NCBI GenBank assembly: GCA_028622995.1
Contig: JAJQJQ010000008.1
Location: 3,782,001 to 3,846,000, forward strand
Origin: Panagrolaimus kolymaensis
Lineage: Eukaryota > Nematoda > Chromadorea > Rhabditida > Panagrolaimidae
Reading direction: 5' to 3'
DNA length: 64,000 nt
A model generated the notes under the pieces. The model made no database searches and was not told the DNA's origin. It was given only the letters and a program-made list of their open reading frames with translations. Position numbers and translations under genes: made by a program. Shown here one piece after another: positions 51,592 to 63,828 of this stretch. The number at the start of each line of letters is the position of its first letter. Position 1 is the first letter of the stretch.

Positions 51592-54308
51592 AATAAAGCA
51601 TCTTCAGTTGCTAAAAATTCAGATGAAAAACTTTCAAACACAAGTTTTGAATTAAAATAATATTTTTTTTGTTTTGAAACTATGACACCTTTTTCTCTTC
51701 GAGGAGAAATAAATGTTTTTGGCTTTTAATAAAGCATCTTCAGTTGTTAAAAATTCTGTAAAAAAACATTCAAACACAAGTTTTGAATTAAAATAATATT
51801 TTTTTTGTTTTGAAACTATGACACCTTTTTCTCTTCGAGGAGAAATAAATATTTTTGGCTTTTAATAAAGCATCTTCAGTTGCTAAAAATTCAGATGAAA
51901 AACTTTCAAACACAAGTTTTGAATTAAAATAATATTTTTTTTGTTTTGAAACTATGACACCTTTTTCTCTTCGAGGAGAAATAAATGTTTTTGGCTTTTA
52001 ATAAAGCATCTTCAGTTGCTAAAAATTCAGATGAAAAACTTTCAAACACAAGTTTTGAATTAAAATAATATTTTTTTTGTTTTGAAACTATGACACCTTT
52101 TTCTCTTCGAGGAGAAATAAATGTTTTTGGCTTTTAATAAAGCATCTTCAGTTGCTAAAAATTCAGATGAAAAACTTTCAAACACAAGTTTTGAATTAAA
52201 ATAATATTTTTTTTGTTTTGAAACTATGCCACAATTTTCTCTTCGAGGAGAAATAAATGTTTTTGGCTTTTAATAAAGCATCTTCAGTTGTTAAAAATTC
52301 TGTAAAAAAACATTCAAACACAAGTTTTGAATTAAAATAATATTTTTTTGTTTTGAAACTATGCCACCATTTTCTCTTCGAGGAGAAATAAATGTTTTTG
52401 GCTTTTAATAAAGCATCTTCAGTTGTTAAAAATTCTGTAAAAAAACTTTCAAACACAAGTTTTGAATTAAAATAATATTTTTTTTGTTTTGAAACTATGA
52501 CACCTTTTTCTCTTCGAGGAGAAATAAATGTTTTTGGCTTTTAATAAAGCATCTTCAGTTGCTAAAAATTCAGATGAAAAACTTTCAAACACAAGTTTTG
52601 AATTAAAATAATATTTTTTTTGTTTTGAAACTATGACACCTTTTTCTCTTCGAGGAGAAATAAATGTTTTTGGCTTTTAATAAAGCATCTTCAGTTGCTA
52701 AAAATTCAGATGAAAAACTTTCAAACACAAGTTTTGAATTAAAATAATATTTTTTTTGTTTTGAAACTATGACACCTTTTTCTCTTCGAGGAGAAATAAA
52801 TGTTTTTGGCTTTTAATAAAGCATCTTCAGTTGTTAAAAATTCTGTAAAAAAACATTCAAACACAAGTTTTGAATTAAAATAATATTTTTTTTGTTTTGA
52901 AACTATGCCACAATTTTCTCTTCGAGGAGAAATAAATGTTTTTGGCTTTTAATAAAGCATCTTCAGTTGTTAAAAATTCTGTAAAAAAACATTCAAACAC
53001 AAGTTTTGAATTAAAATAATATTTTTTTGTTTTGAAACTATGCCACCATTTTCTCTTCGAGGAGAAATAAATGTTTTTGGCTTTTAATAAAGCATCTTCA
53101 GTTGTTAAAAATTCTGTAAAAAAACTTTCAAACACAAGTTTTGAATTAAAATAATATTTTTTTTGTTTTGAAACTATGACACCTTTTTCTCTTCGAGGAG
53201 AAATAAATGTTTTTGGCTTTTAATAAAGCATCTTCAGTTGCTAAAAATTCAGATGAAAAACTTTCAAACACAAGTTTTGAATTAAAATAATATTTTTTTT
53301 GTTTTGAAACTATGACACCTTTTTCTCTTCGAGGAGAAATAAATGTTTTTGGCTTTTAATAAAGCATCTTCAGTTGTTAAAAATTCTGTAAAAAAACTTT
53401 CAAACACAAGTTTTGAATTAAAATAATATTTTTTTTGTTTTGAAACTATGACACCTTTTTCTCTTCGAGGAGAAATAAATGTTTTTGGCTTTTAATAAAG
53501 CATCTTCAGTTGCTAAAAATTCAGATGAAAAACTTTCAAACACAAGTTTTGAATTAAAATAATATTTTTTTTGTTTTGAAACTATGACACCTTTTTCTCT
53601 TCGAGGAGAAATAAATGTTTTTGGCTTTTAATAAAGCATCTTCAGTTGCTAAAAATTCAGATGAAAAACTTTCAAACACAAGTTTTGAATTAAAATAATA
53701 TTTTTTTTGTTTTGAAACTATGACACCTTTTTCTCTTCGAGGAGAAATAAATGTTTTTGGCTTTTAATAAAGCATCTTCAGTTGTTAAAAATTCTGTAAA
53801 AAAACATTCAAACACAAGTTTTGAATTAAAATAATATTTTTTTGTTTTGAAACTATGCCACCATTTTCTCTTCGAGGAGAAATAAATGTTTTTGGCTTTT
53901 AATAAAGCATCTACAGTTGTTAAAAATTCTGTAAAAAAACTTTCAAACACAAGTTTTGAATTAAAATAATATTTTTTTTGTTTTGAAACTATGACACCTT
54001 TTTCTCTTCGAGGAGAAATAAATGTTTTTGGCTTTTAATAAAGCATCTTCAGTTGTTAAAAATTCTGTAAAAAAACATTCAAACACAAGTTTTGAATTAA
54101 AATAATATTTTTTTTGTTTTGAAACTATGACACCTTTTTCTCTTCGAGGAGAAATAAATGTTTTTGGCTTTTAATAAAGCATCTTCAGTTGCTAAAAATT
54201 CAGATGAAAAACTTTCAAACACAAGTTTTGAATTAAAATAATATTTTTTTTGTTTTGAAACTATGACACCTTTTTCTCTTCGAGGAGAAATAAATGTTTT
54301 TGGCTTTT
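51592..54308 (+). repeat. Type-B HOR with 5- and 6-monomer spacing
   Basis: A doublet of a T8 monomer followed by a T7 GCCACCA monomer appears at about 52196, 52875 and 53690, spaced 679 bp (5 monomers) and 815 bp (6 monomers). The monomers between are T8, GACACCT types with TTCAGATGAAAAACTTTC. CATCTACAG near 53911 is private to the third copy. Confidence 0.83.
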
Positions 54309-54444
54309 AATAAAGCATCTTCAGTTGTTAAAAATTCAGATGAAAAACATTCAAACACAAGTTTTGAATTAAAATAATATTTTATTTATTTTGAAACTTA
54401 GCCATCTTTTTCTATTCGACGAGAAATAAATATTTTTGGCTTTT
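54309..54444 (+). repeat. C monomer, copy 1
   Basis: A B-like monomer with its T-tract interrupted (ATTTTATTTATTTTG), GAAACTTAGCCATC in place of GAAACTATGCC, and TTCTATTCGACGAG. It marks the end of the mosaic domain and the start of A''. Confidence 0.85.
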
Positions 54445-54716
54445 AATAAAGCATCTTCAGTTGCTAAAAATTCTGTAAAAAAACTTTCAAACAGAAGTTT
54501 GATATTTTTAAATTTTAATTTTGGATTGGAAACTATGCCACCCTTTTCTCTTCGAGGAGAAATAAATGTTTTTGGCTTTTAATAAAGCATCTTCAGTTGC
54601 TAAAAATTCAGCTGAAAAACATTCAAACACAAGTTTGATATTTTTTAATTTTTATTTTGGATTGGAAACTATGCCACCCTTTTCTCTTCGACGAGAAATA
54701 AATGTTTTTGGCTTTT

Positions 54717-54852
54717 AATAAAGCATCTTCAGTTGTTAAAAATTCAGATGAAAAACATTCAAACACAAGTTTTGAATTAAAATAATATTTTTTTTTTTTT
54801 GAAACTTAGCCATCTTTTTCTCTTCGACGAGAAATAAATATTTTTGGCTTTT
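54717..54852 (+). repeat. C monomer, copy 2, with a 13-T run
   Basis: This lies 408 bp (3 monomers) after copy 1 and has the same GAAACTTAGCC. The G that normally interrupts the T-tract is replaced, giving 13 consecutive T residues at about 54788-54800. Confidence 0.85.
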
Positions 54853-57800
54853 AATAAAGCATCTTCAGTTGCTAAAAATTCTGTAAAAAAACTTTCAAAC
54901 AGAAGTTTGATATTTTTAAATTTTTATTTTGGATTGGAAACTATACCATCTTTTTCTCTTCGACGAGAAATAAATGTTTTTGGCTTTTAATAAAGCATCT
55001 TCAGTTGCTAAAAATTCTGTAAAAAAACTTTCAAACAGAAGTTTGATATTTTTAAATTTTTATTTTGGATTGGAAACTATACCATCTTTTTCTCTTCGAC
55101 GAGAAATAAATGTTTTTGGCTTTTAATAAAGCATCTTCAGTTGTTAAAAATTCTGTAAAAAAACTTTCAAACAGAAGTTTGATATTTTTAAATTTTTATT
55201 TTGGATTGGAAACTATACCATCTTTTTCTCTTCGAGGAGAAATAAATGTTTTTGGCTTTTAATAAAGCATCTTCAGTTGCTAAAAATTCAGCTGAAAAAC
55301 ATTCAAACACAAGTTTGTTATTTTTAAATTTTTATTTTGGATTAGAAACTATACCATCTTTTTCTCTTCGACGAGAAATAAATGTTTTTGGCTTTTAATA
55401 AAGCATCTTCAGTTGCTAAAAATTCTGTAAAAAAACTTTCAAACAGAAGTTTGATATTTTTAAATTTTTATTTTGGATTGGAAACTATACCATCTTTTTC
55501 TCTTCGACGAGAAATAAATGTTTTTGGCTTTTAATAAAGCATCTTCAGTTGTTAAAAATTCTGTAAAAAAACTTTCAAACAGAAGTTTGATATTTTTAAA
55601 TTTTTATTTTGGATTGGAAACTATACCATCTTTTTCTCTTCGAGGAGAAATAAATGTTTTTGGCTTTTAATAAAGCATCTTCAGTTGCTAAAAATTCAGC
55701 TGAAAAACATTCAAACACAAGTTTGTTATTTTTAAATTTTTATTTTGGATTAGAAACTATACCATCTTTTTCTCTTCGACGAGAAATAAATGTTTTTGGC
55801 TTTTAATAAAGCATCTTCAGTTGTTAAAAATTCTGTAAAAAAACTTTCAAACAGAAGTTTGATATTTTTAAATTTTTATTTTGGATTAGAAACTATACCA
55901 TCTTTTTCTCTTCGACGAGAAATAAATGTTTTTGGCTTTTAATAAAGCATCTTCAGTTGCTAAAAATTCAGCTGAAAAACATTCAAACACAAGTTTGTTA
56001 TTTTTAAATTTTTATTTTGGATTAGAAACTATACCATCTTTTTCTCTTCGACGAGAAATAAATGTTTTTGGCTTTTAATAAAGCATCTTCAGTTGTTAAA
56101 AATTCTGTAAAAAAACTTTCAAACAGAAGTTTGATATTTTTAAATTTTTATTTTGGATTAGAAACTATACCATCTTTTTCTCTTCGACGAGAAATAAATG
56201 TTTTTGGCTTTTAATAAAGCATCTTCAGTTGTTAAAAATTCTGTAAAAAAACTTTCAAACAGAAGTTTGATATTTTTAAATTTTTATTTTGGATTAGAAA
56301 CTATACCATCTTTTTCTCTTCGACGAGAAATAAATGTTTTTGGCTTTTAATAAAGCATCTTCAGTTGTTAAAAATTCTGTAAAAAAACTTTCAAACAGAA
56401 GTTTGATATTTTTAAATTTTTATTTTGGATTAGAAACTATACCATCTTTTTCTCTTCGACGAGAAATAAATGTTTTTGGCTTTTAATAAAGCATCTTCAG
56501 TTGTTAAAAATTCTGTAAAAAAACTTTCAAACAGAAGTTTGATATTTTTAAATTTTTATTTTGGATTGGAAACTATACCATCTTTTTCTCTTCGAGGAGA
56601 AATAAATGTTTTTGGCTTTTAATAAAGCATCTTCAGTTGCTAAAAATTCAGCTGAAAAACATTCAAACACAAGTTTGTTATTTTTAAATTTTTATTTTGG
56701 ATTAGAAACTATACCATCTTTTTCTCTTCGACGAGAAATAAATGTTTTTGGCTTTTAATAAAGCATCTTCAGTTGTTAAAAATTCTGTAAAAAAACTTTC
56801 AAACAGAAGTTTGATATTTTTAAATTTTTATTTTGGATTAGAAACTATACCATCTTTTTCTCTTCGACGAGAAATAAATGTTTGTGGCTTTTAATAAAGC
56901 ATCTTCAGTTGCTAAAAATTCTGTAAAAAAACTTTCAAACAGAAGTTTGATATTTTTAAATTTTTATTTTGGATTGGAAACTATACCATCTTTTTCTCTT
57001 CGACGAGAAATAAATGTTTTTGGCTTTTAATAAAGCATCTTCAGTTGTTAAAAATTCTGTAAAAAAACTTTCAAACAGAAGTTTGATATTTTTAAATTTT
57101 TATTTTGGATTGGAAACTATACCATCTTTTTCTCTTCGAGGAGAAATAAATGTTTTTGGCTTTTAATAAAGCATCTTCAGTTGCTAAAAATTCAGCTGAA
57201 AAACATTCAAACACAAGTTTGTTATTTTTAAATTTTTATTTTGGATTAGAAACTATACCATCTTTTTCTCTTCGACGAGAAATAAATGTTTTTGGCTTTT
57301 AATAAAGCATCTTCAGTTGTTAAAAATTCTGTAAAAAAACTTTCAAACAGAAGTTTGATATTTTTAAATTTTTATTTTGGATTAGAAACTATACCATCTT
57401 TTTCTCTTCGACGAGAAATAAATGTTTTTGGCTTTTAATAAAGCATCTTCAGTTGCTAAAAATTCTGTAAAAAAACTTTCAAACAGAAGTTTGATATTTT
57501 TAAATTTTTATTTTGGATTGGAAACTATACCATCTTTTTCTCTTCGAGGAGAAATAAATGTTTTTGGCTTTTAATAAAGCATCTTCAGTTGCTAAAAATT
57601 CAGCTGAAAAACATTCAAACACAAGTTTGTTATTTTTAAATTTTTTATTTGGATTAGAAACTATACCATCTTTTTCTCTTCGACAAGAAATAAATGTTTT
57701 TGGCTTTTAATAAAGCATCTTCAGTTGTTAAAAATTCTGTAAAAAAACTTTCAAACAGAAGTTTGATATTTTTAAATTTTTATTTTGGATTAGAAACTAT

Positions 57801-59848
57801 ACCATCTTTTTCTCTTCGACGAGAAATAAATGTTTTTGGCTTTTAATAAAGCATCTTCAGTTGCTAAAAATTCAGCTGAAAAACATTCAAACACAAGTTT
57901 GTTATTTTTAAATTTTTATTTTGGATTAGAAACTATACCATCTTTTTCTCTTCGACGAGAAATAAATGTTTTTGGCTTTTAATAAAGCATCTTCAGTTGT
58001 TAAAAATTCTGTAAAAAAACTTTCAAACAGAAGTTTGATATTTTTAAATTTTTATTTTGGATTAGAAACTATACCATCTTTTTCTCTTCGACGAGAAATA
58101 AATGTTTTTGGCTTTTAATAAAGCATCTTCAGTTGTTAAAAATTCTGTAAAAAAACTTTCAAACAGAAGTTTGATATTTTTAAATTTTTATTTTGGATTA
58201 GAAACTATACCATCTTTTTCTCTTCGACGAGAAATAAATGTTTTTGGCTTTTAATAAAGCATCTTCAGTTGCTAAAAATTCAGCTGAAAAACATTCAAAC
58301 ACAAGTTTGTTATTTTTAAATTTTTATTTTGGATTAGAAACTATACCATCTTTTTCTCTTCGACGAGAAATAAATGTTTTTGGCTTTTAATAAAGCATCT
58401 TCAGTTGTTAACAATTCTGTAAAAAAACATTCAAACAGAAGTTTGATATTTTTAAATTTTTATTTTGGATTAGAAACTATACCATCTTTTTCTCTTCGAC
58501 GAGAAATAAATGTTTTTGGCTTTTAATAAAGCATCTTCAGTTGTTAAAAATTCTGTAAAAAAACTTTCAAACAGAAGTTTGATATTTTTAAATTTTTATT
58601 TTGGATTAGAAACTATACCATCTTTTTCTCTTCGACGAGAAATAAATGTTTTTGGCTTTTAATAAAGCATCTTCAGTTGTTAAAAATTCTGTAAAAAAAC
58701 TTTCAAACAGAAGTTTGATATTTTTAAATTTTTATTTTGGATTAGAAACTATACCATCTTTTTCTCTTCGACGAGAAATAAATGTTTTTGGCTTTTAATA
58801 AAGCATCTTCAGTTGCTAAAAATTCTGTAAAAAAACTTTCAAACAGAAGTTTGATATTTTTAAATTTTTATTTTGGATTAGAAACTATACCATCTTTTTC
58901 TCTTCGACGAGAAATAAATGTTTTTGGCTTTTAATAAAGCATCTTCAGTTGCTAAAAATTCTGTAAAAAAACTTTCAAACAGAAGTTTGATATTTTTAAA
59001 TTTTTATTTTGGATTGGAAACTATGCCTCCCTTTTCTCTTCGAGGAGAAATAAATGTTTTTGGCTTTTAATAAAGCATCTTCAGTTGCTAAAAATTCAGC
59101 TGAAAAACATTCAAACACAAGTTTGATATTTTTAAATTTTTATTTTGGATTAGAAACTATACCATCTTTTTCTCTTCGACGAGAAATAAATGTTTTTGGC
59201 TTTTAATAAAGCATCTTCAGTTGCTAAAAATTCAGCTGAAAAACATTCAAACACAAGTTTGATATTTTTAAATTTTTATTTTGGATTAGAAACTATACCA
59301 TCTTTTTCTCTTCGACGAGAAATAAATGTTTTTGGCTTTTAATAAAGCATCTTCAGTTGTTAAAAATTCTGTAAAAAAACTTTCAAACAGAAGTTTGATA
59401 TTTTTAAATTTTTATTTTGGATTGGAAACTATGCCACCCTTTTCTCTTCGAGGAGAAATAAATGTTTTTGGCTTTTAATAAAGCATCTTCAGTTGCTAAA
59501 AATTCAGCTGAAAAACATTCAAACACAAGTTTGATATTTTTAAATTTTTATTTTGGATTAGAAACTATACCATCTTTTTCTCTTCGACGAGAAATAAATG
59601 TTTTTGGCTTTTAATAAAGCATCTTCAGTTGTTAAAAATTCTGTAAAAAAACTTTCAAACAGAAGTTTGATATTTTTAAATTTTTATTTTGGATTGGAAA
59701 CTATGCCACCCTTTTCTCTTCGAGGAGAAATAAATGTTTTTGGCTTTTAATAAAGCATCTTCAGTTGCTAAAAATTCAGCTGAAAAACATTCAAACACAA
59801 GTTTGTTATTTTTAAATTTTTATTTTGGATTAGAAACTATACCATCTT

Positions 59849-59866
59849 TTTCTCTTCGAAGAGAAA
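59849..59866. other. Perfect 18-bp palindrome version of the dyad
   Basis: In this monomer CGAAGAG replaces CGACGAG, giving TTTCTCTTCGAAGAGAAA, which is identical to its reverse complement. It is the only perfectly symmetrical copy I noticed. Confidence 0.85.
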
Positions 59867-61108
59867 TAAATGTTTTTGGCTTTTAATAAAGCATCTTCAG
59901 TTGTTAAAAATTCTGTAAAAAAACTTTCAAACAGAAGTTTGATATTTTTAAATTTTTATTTTGGATTGGAAACTATGCCACCCTTTTCTCTTCGAGGAGA
60001 AATAAATGTTTTTGGCTTTTAATAAAGCATCTTCAGTTGCTAAAAATTCAGCTGAAAAACATTCAAACACAAGTTTGATATTTTTAAATTTTTATTTTGG
60101 ATTAGAAACTATACCATCTTTTTCTCTTCGACGAGAAATAAATGTTTTTGGCTTTTAATAAAGCATCTTCAGTTGTTAAAAATTCTGTAAAAAAAATTTC
60201 AAACAGAAGTTTGATATTTTTAAATTTTTATTTTGGATTGGAAACTATGCCACCCTTTTCTCTTCGAGGAGAAATAAATGTTTTTGGCTTTTAATAAAGC
60301 ATCTTCAGTTGCTAAAAATTCAGCTGAAAAACATTCAAACACAAGTTTGATATTTTTAAATTTTTATTTTGGATTAGAAACTATACCATCTTTTTCTCTT
60401 CGACGAGAAATAAATGTTTTTGGCTTTTAATAAAGCATCTTCAGTTGTTAAAAATTCTGTAAAAAAAATTTCAAACAGAAGTTTGATATTTTTAAATTTT
60501 TATTTTGGATTGGAAACTATGCCACCCTTTTCTCTTCGAGGAGAAATAAATGTTTTTGGCTTTTAATAAAGCATCTTCAGTTGCTAAAAATTCAGCTGAA
60601 AAACATTCAAACACAAGTTTGATATTTTTAAATTTTTATTTTGGATTAGAAACTATACCATCTTTTTCTCTTCGACGAGAAATAAATGTTTTTGGCTTTT
60701 AATAAAGCATCTTCAGTTGTTAAAAATTCTGTAAAAAAACTTTCAAACAGAAGTTTGATATTTTTAAATTTTTATTTTGGATTGGAAACTATGCCACCCT
60801 TTTCTCTTCGAGGAGAAATAAATGTTTTTGGCTTTTAATAAAGCATCTTCAGTTGCTAAAAATTCAGCTGAAAAACATTCAAACACAAGTTTGATATTTT
60901 TAAATTTTTATTTTGGATTAGAAACTATACCATCTTTTTCTCTTCGACGAGAAATAAATGTTTTTGGCTTTTAATAAAGCATCTTCAGTTGTTAAAAATT
61001 CTGTAAAAAAAATTTCAAACAGAAGTTTGATATTTTTAAATTTTTATTTTGGATTGGAAACTATGCCACCCTTTTCTCTTCGAGGAGAAATAAATGTTTT
61101 TGGCTTTT

Positions 61109-63284
61109 AATAAAGCATCTTCAGTTGCTAAAAATTCAGCTGAAAAACATTCAAACACAAGTTTGTTATTTTTAAATTTTTATTTTGGATTATAAACTAT
61201 ACCATCTTTTTCTCTTCGACGAGAAATAAATGTTTTTGGCTTTTAATAAAGCATCTTCAGTTGTTAAAAATTCTGTAAAAAAACTTTCAAACACAAGTTT
61301 GATATTTTTAAATTTTTATTTTGGATTAGAAACTATACCATCTTTTTCTCTTCGACGAGAAATAAATGTTTTTGGCTTTTAATAAAGCATCTTCAGTTGC
61401 TAAAAATTCAGCTGAAAAACATTCAAACACAAGTTTGATATTTTTAAATTTTTATTTTGGATTAGAAACTATACCATCTTTTTCTCTTCGACGAGAAATA
61501 AATGTTTTTGGCTTTTAATAAAGCATCTTCAGTTGTTAAAAATTCTGTAAAAAAACTTTCAAACAGAAGTTTGATATTTTTAAATTTTTATTTTGGATTG
61601 GAAACTATGCCACCCTTTTCTCTTCGAGGAGAAATAAATGTTTTTGGCTTTTAATAAAGCATCTTCAGTTGCTAAAAATTCAGCTGAAAAACATTCAAAC
61701 ACAAGTTTGTTATTTTTAAATTTTTATTTTGGATTATAAACTATACCATCTTTTTCTCTTCGACGAGAAATAAATGTTTTTGGCTTTTAATAAAGCATCT
61801 TCAGTTGTTAAAAATTCTGTAAAAAAACTTTCAAACAGAAGTTTGATATTTTTAAATTTTTATTTTGGATTGGAAACTATGCCACTCTTTTCTCTTCGAG
61901 GAGAAATAAATGTTTTTGGCTTTTAATAAAGCATCTTCAGTTGCTAAAAATTCAGCTGAAAAACATTCAAACACAAGTTTGATATTTTTAAATTTTTATT
62001 TTGGATTAGAAACTATACCATCTTTTTCTCTTCGACGAGAAATAAATGTTTTTGGCTTTTAATAAAGCATCTTCAGTTGTTAAAAATTCTGTAAAAAAAA
62101 TTTCAAACAGAAGTTAGATATTTTTAAATTTTTATTTTGGATTGGAAACTATGCCACCCTTTTCTCTTCGAGGAGAAATAAATGTTTTTGGCTTTTAATA
62201 AAGCATCTTCAGTTGCTAAAAATTCAGCTGAAAAACATTCAAACACAAGTTTGTTATTTTTAAATTTTTATTTTGGATTATAAACAATACCATCTTTTTC
62301 TCTTCGACGAGAAATAAATGTTTTTGGCTTTTAATAAAGCATCTTCAGTTGTTAAAAATTCTGTAAAAAAACTTTCAAACACAAGTTTGATATTTTTAAA
62401 TTTTTATTTTGGATTAGAAACTATACCATCTTTTTCTCTTCGACGAGAAATAAATGTTTTTGGCTTTTAATAAAGCATCTTCAGTTGCTAAAAATTCAGC
62501 TGAAAAACATTCAAACACAAGTTTGATATTTTTAAATTTTTATTTTGGATTAGAAACTATACCATCTTTTTCTCTTCGACGAGAAATAAATGTTTTTGGC
62601 TTTTAATAAAGCATCTTCAGTTGTTAAAAATTCTGTAAAAAAACTTTCAAACAGAAGTTTGATATTTTTAAATTTTTATTTTGGATTGGAAACTATGCCA
62701 CCCTTTTCTCTTCGAGGAGAAATAAATGTTTTTGGCTTTTAATAAAGCATCTTCAGTTGCTAAAAATTCAGCTGAAAAACATTCAAACACAAGTTTGTTA
62801 TTTTTAAATTTTTATTTTGGATTATAAACTATACCATCTTTTTCTCTTCGACGAGAAATAAATGTTTTTGGCTTTTAATAAAGCATCTTCAGTTGTTAAA
62901 AATTCTGTAAAAAAACTTTCAAACAGAAGTTTGATATTTTTAAATTTTTATTTTGGATTGGAAACTATGCCACTCTTTTCTCTTCGAGGAGAAATAAATG
63001 TTTTTGGCTTTTAATAAAGCATCTTCAGTTGCTAAAAATTCAGCTGAAAAACATTCAAACACAAGTTTGTTATTTTTAAATTTTTATTTTGGATTATAAA
63101 CTATACCATCTTTTTCTCTTCGACGAGAAATAAATGTTTTTGGCTTTTAATAAAGCATCTTCAGTTGTTAAAAATTCTGTAAAAAAACTTTCAAACAGAA
63201 GTTTGATATTTTTAAATTTTTATTTTGGATTGGAAACTATGCCACTCTTTTCTCTTCGAGGAGAAATAAATGTTTTTGGCTTTT
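61109..63284 (+). repeat. Tandem 8-mer duplication (1088 bp)
   Basis: 61109-62196 is repeated at 62197-63284. Shared markers at an offset of 1088 are GGATTATAAAC (61190/62278), AAACACAAG in the first GTAAAAAAAC monomer (61271/62359) and GCCACTC (61881/62969). GCCACTC appears again at 63241, 272 bp on, and the GAAGTTAGAT marker after 62087 recurs after 63447, offset 1360, so one further dimer was gained in copy 2. Confidence 0.86.
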
Positions 63285-63692
63285 AATAAAGCATCTTCAG
63301 TTGCTAAAAATTCAGCTGAAAAACATTCAAACACAAGTTTGATATTTTTAAATTTTTATTTTGGATTAGAAACTATACCATCTTTTTCTCTTCGACGAGA
63401 AATAAATGTTTTTGGCTTTTAATAAAGCATCTTCAGTTGTTAAAAATTCTGTAAAAAAAATTTCAAACAGAAGTTAGATATTTTTAAATTTTTATTTTGG
63501 ATTGGAAACTATGCCACCCTTTTCTCTTCGACGAGAAATAAATGTTTTTGGCTTTTAATAAAGCATCTTCAGTTGTTAAAAATTCTGTAAAAAAACTTTC
63601 AAACAGAAGTTAGATATTTTTAAATTTTTATTTTGGATTGGAAACTATGCCACCCTTTTCTCTTCGACGAGAAATAAATGTTTTTGGCTTTT

Positions 63693-63828
63693 AATAAAGC
63701 ATCTTCAGTTGTTAAAAATTCAGATGAAAAACATTCAAACACAAGTTTTGAATTAAAATAATATTTTTTTTATTTTGAAACTTAGCCATCTTTTTCTCTT
63801 CGACGAGAAATAAATATTTTTGGCTTTT
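63693..63828 (+). repeat. C monomer, copy 3
   Basis: GAAACTTAGCCATC and the B central module reappear after about 9 kb without type B. The distance from copy 2 (54717) is 8976 bp, exactly 66 x 136. The following monomer also matches, with ATATTTTTGGC, TTCTGTAAAAAAAC and AAACAGAAGTTTG. Confidence 0.86.

Larger units (their letters stand above)
43302..54308 (+). repeat. Mosaic domain of B and A' monomers (about 81)
   Basis: Type B alternates with A', a third form having the A central module but TTCTGTA(C/A)AAAA(A/G), GGATTAG or GGATTGG, TTTTCTCATCGACGAG and ATATTTTTGGC. A' occurs at 43302-44117, 44526-44661, 45883-46426, near 46840 and 47390, 48736-48871, 49416-49551, 49824-49959, 50776-51047 and 51320-51591. 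The stretch 51592-54308 is B only. Every transition I checked falls on the same monomer boundary phase. Confidence 0.88.
59341..63420 (+). repeat. Strict 272-bp dimer HOR (15 copies)
   Basis: TTCTGTAAA occurs at 59367, 59639, 59911, 60183, 60455, 60727, 60999, 61271, 61543, 61815, 62087, 62359, 62631, 62903, 63175 and 63447, always 272 bp apart. Each dimer is usually a GTTAAAAATTCTGTAAA/AACAGAAG/GCCACCC/CGAGGAG monomer followed by a GCTAAAAATTCAGCTG/ATACCATC/CGACGAG monomer. Some dimers are modified, for example at 61271, where AAACACAAG and ATACCATC replace the usual forms. Before 59.3 kb the same monomers occur at irregular multiples of 136 (TTTGTTATT at 55317, 55725, 55997, 56677, 57221, 57629, 57901 and 58309). 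Confidence 0.9.

Noticed and set aside
39263..53950. Minus-strand frames of 86-176 aa as a lysine-rich repeat protein family
   Set aside because: Openness is fully explained by T7 tracts (135-bp units); frames stop wherever T8 occurs. The repetition is of DNA, not of conserved codons.
54788..54800. 13-T run as a terminator or microsatellite
   Set aside because: It arises from a change of the single G that divides the B-type T-tract in a C monomer; there is no associated transcript or hairpin and it is not expanded elsewhere.
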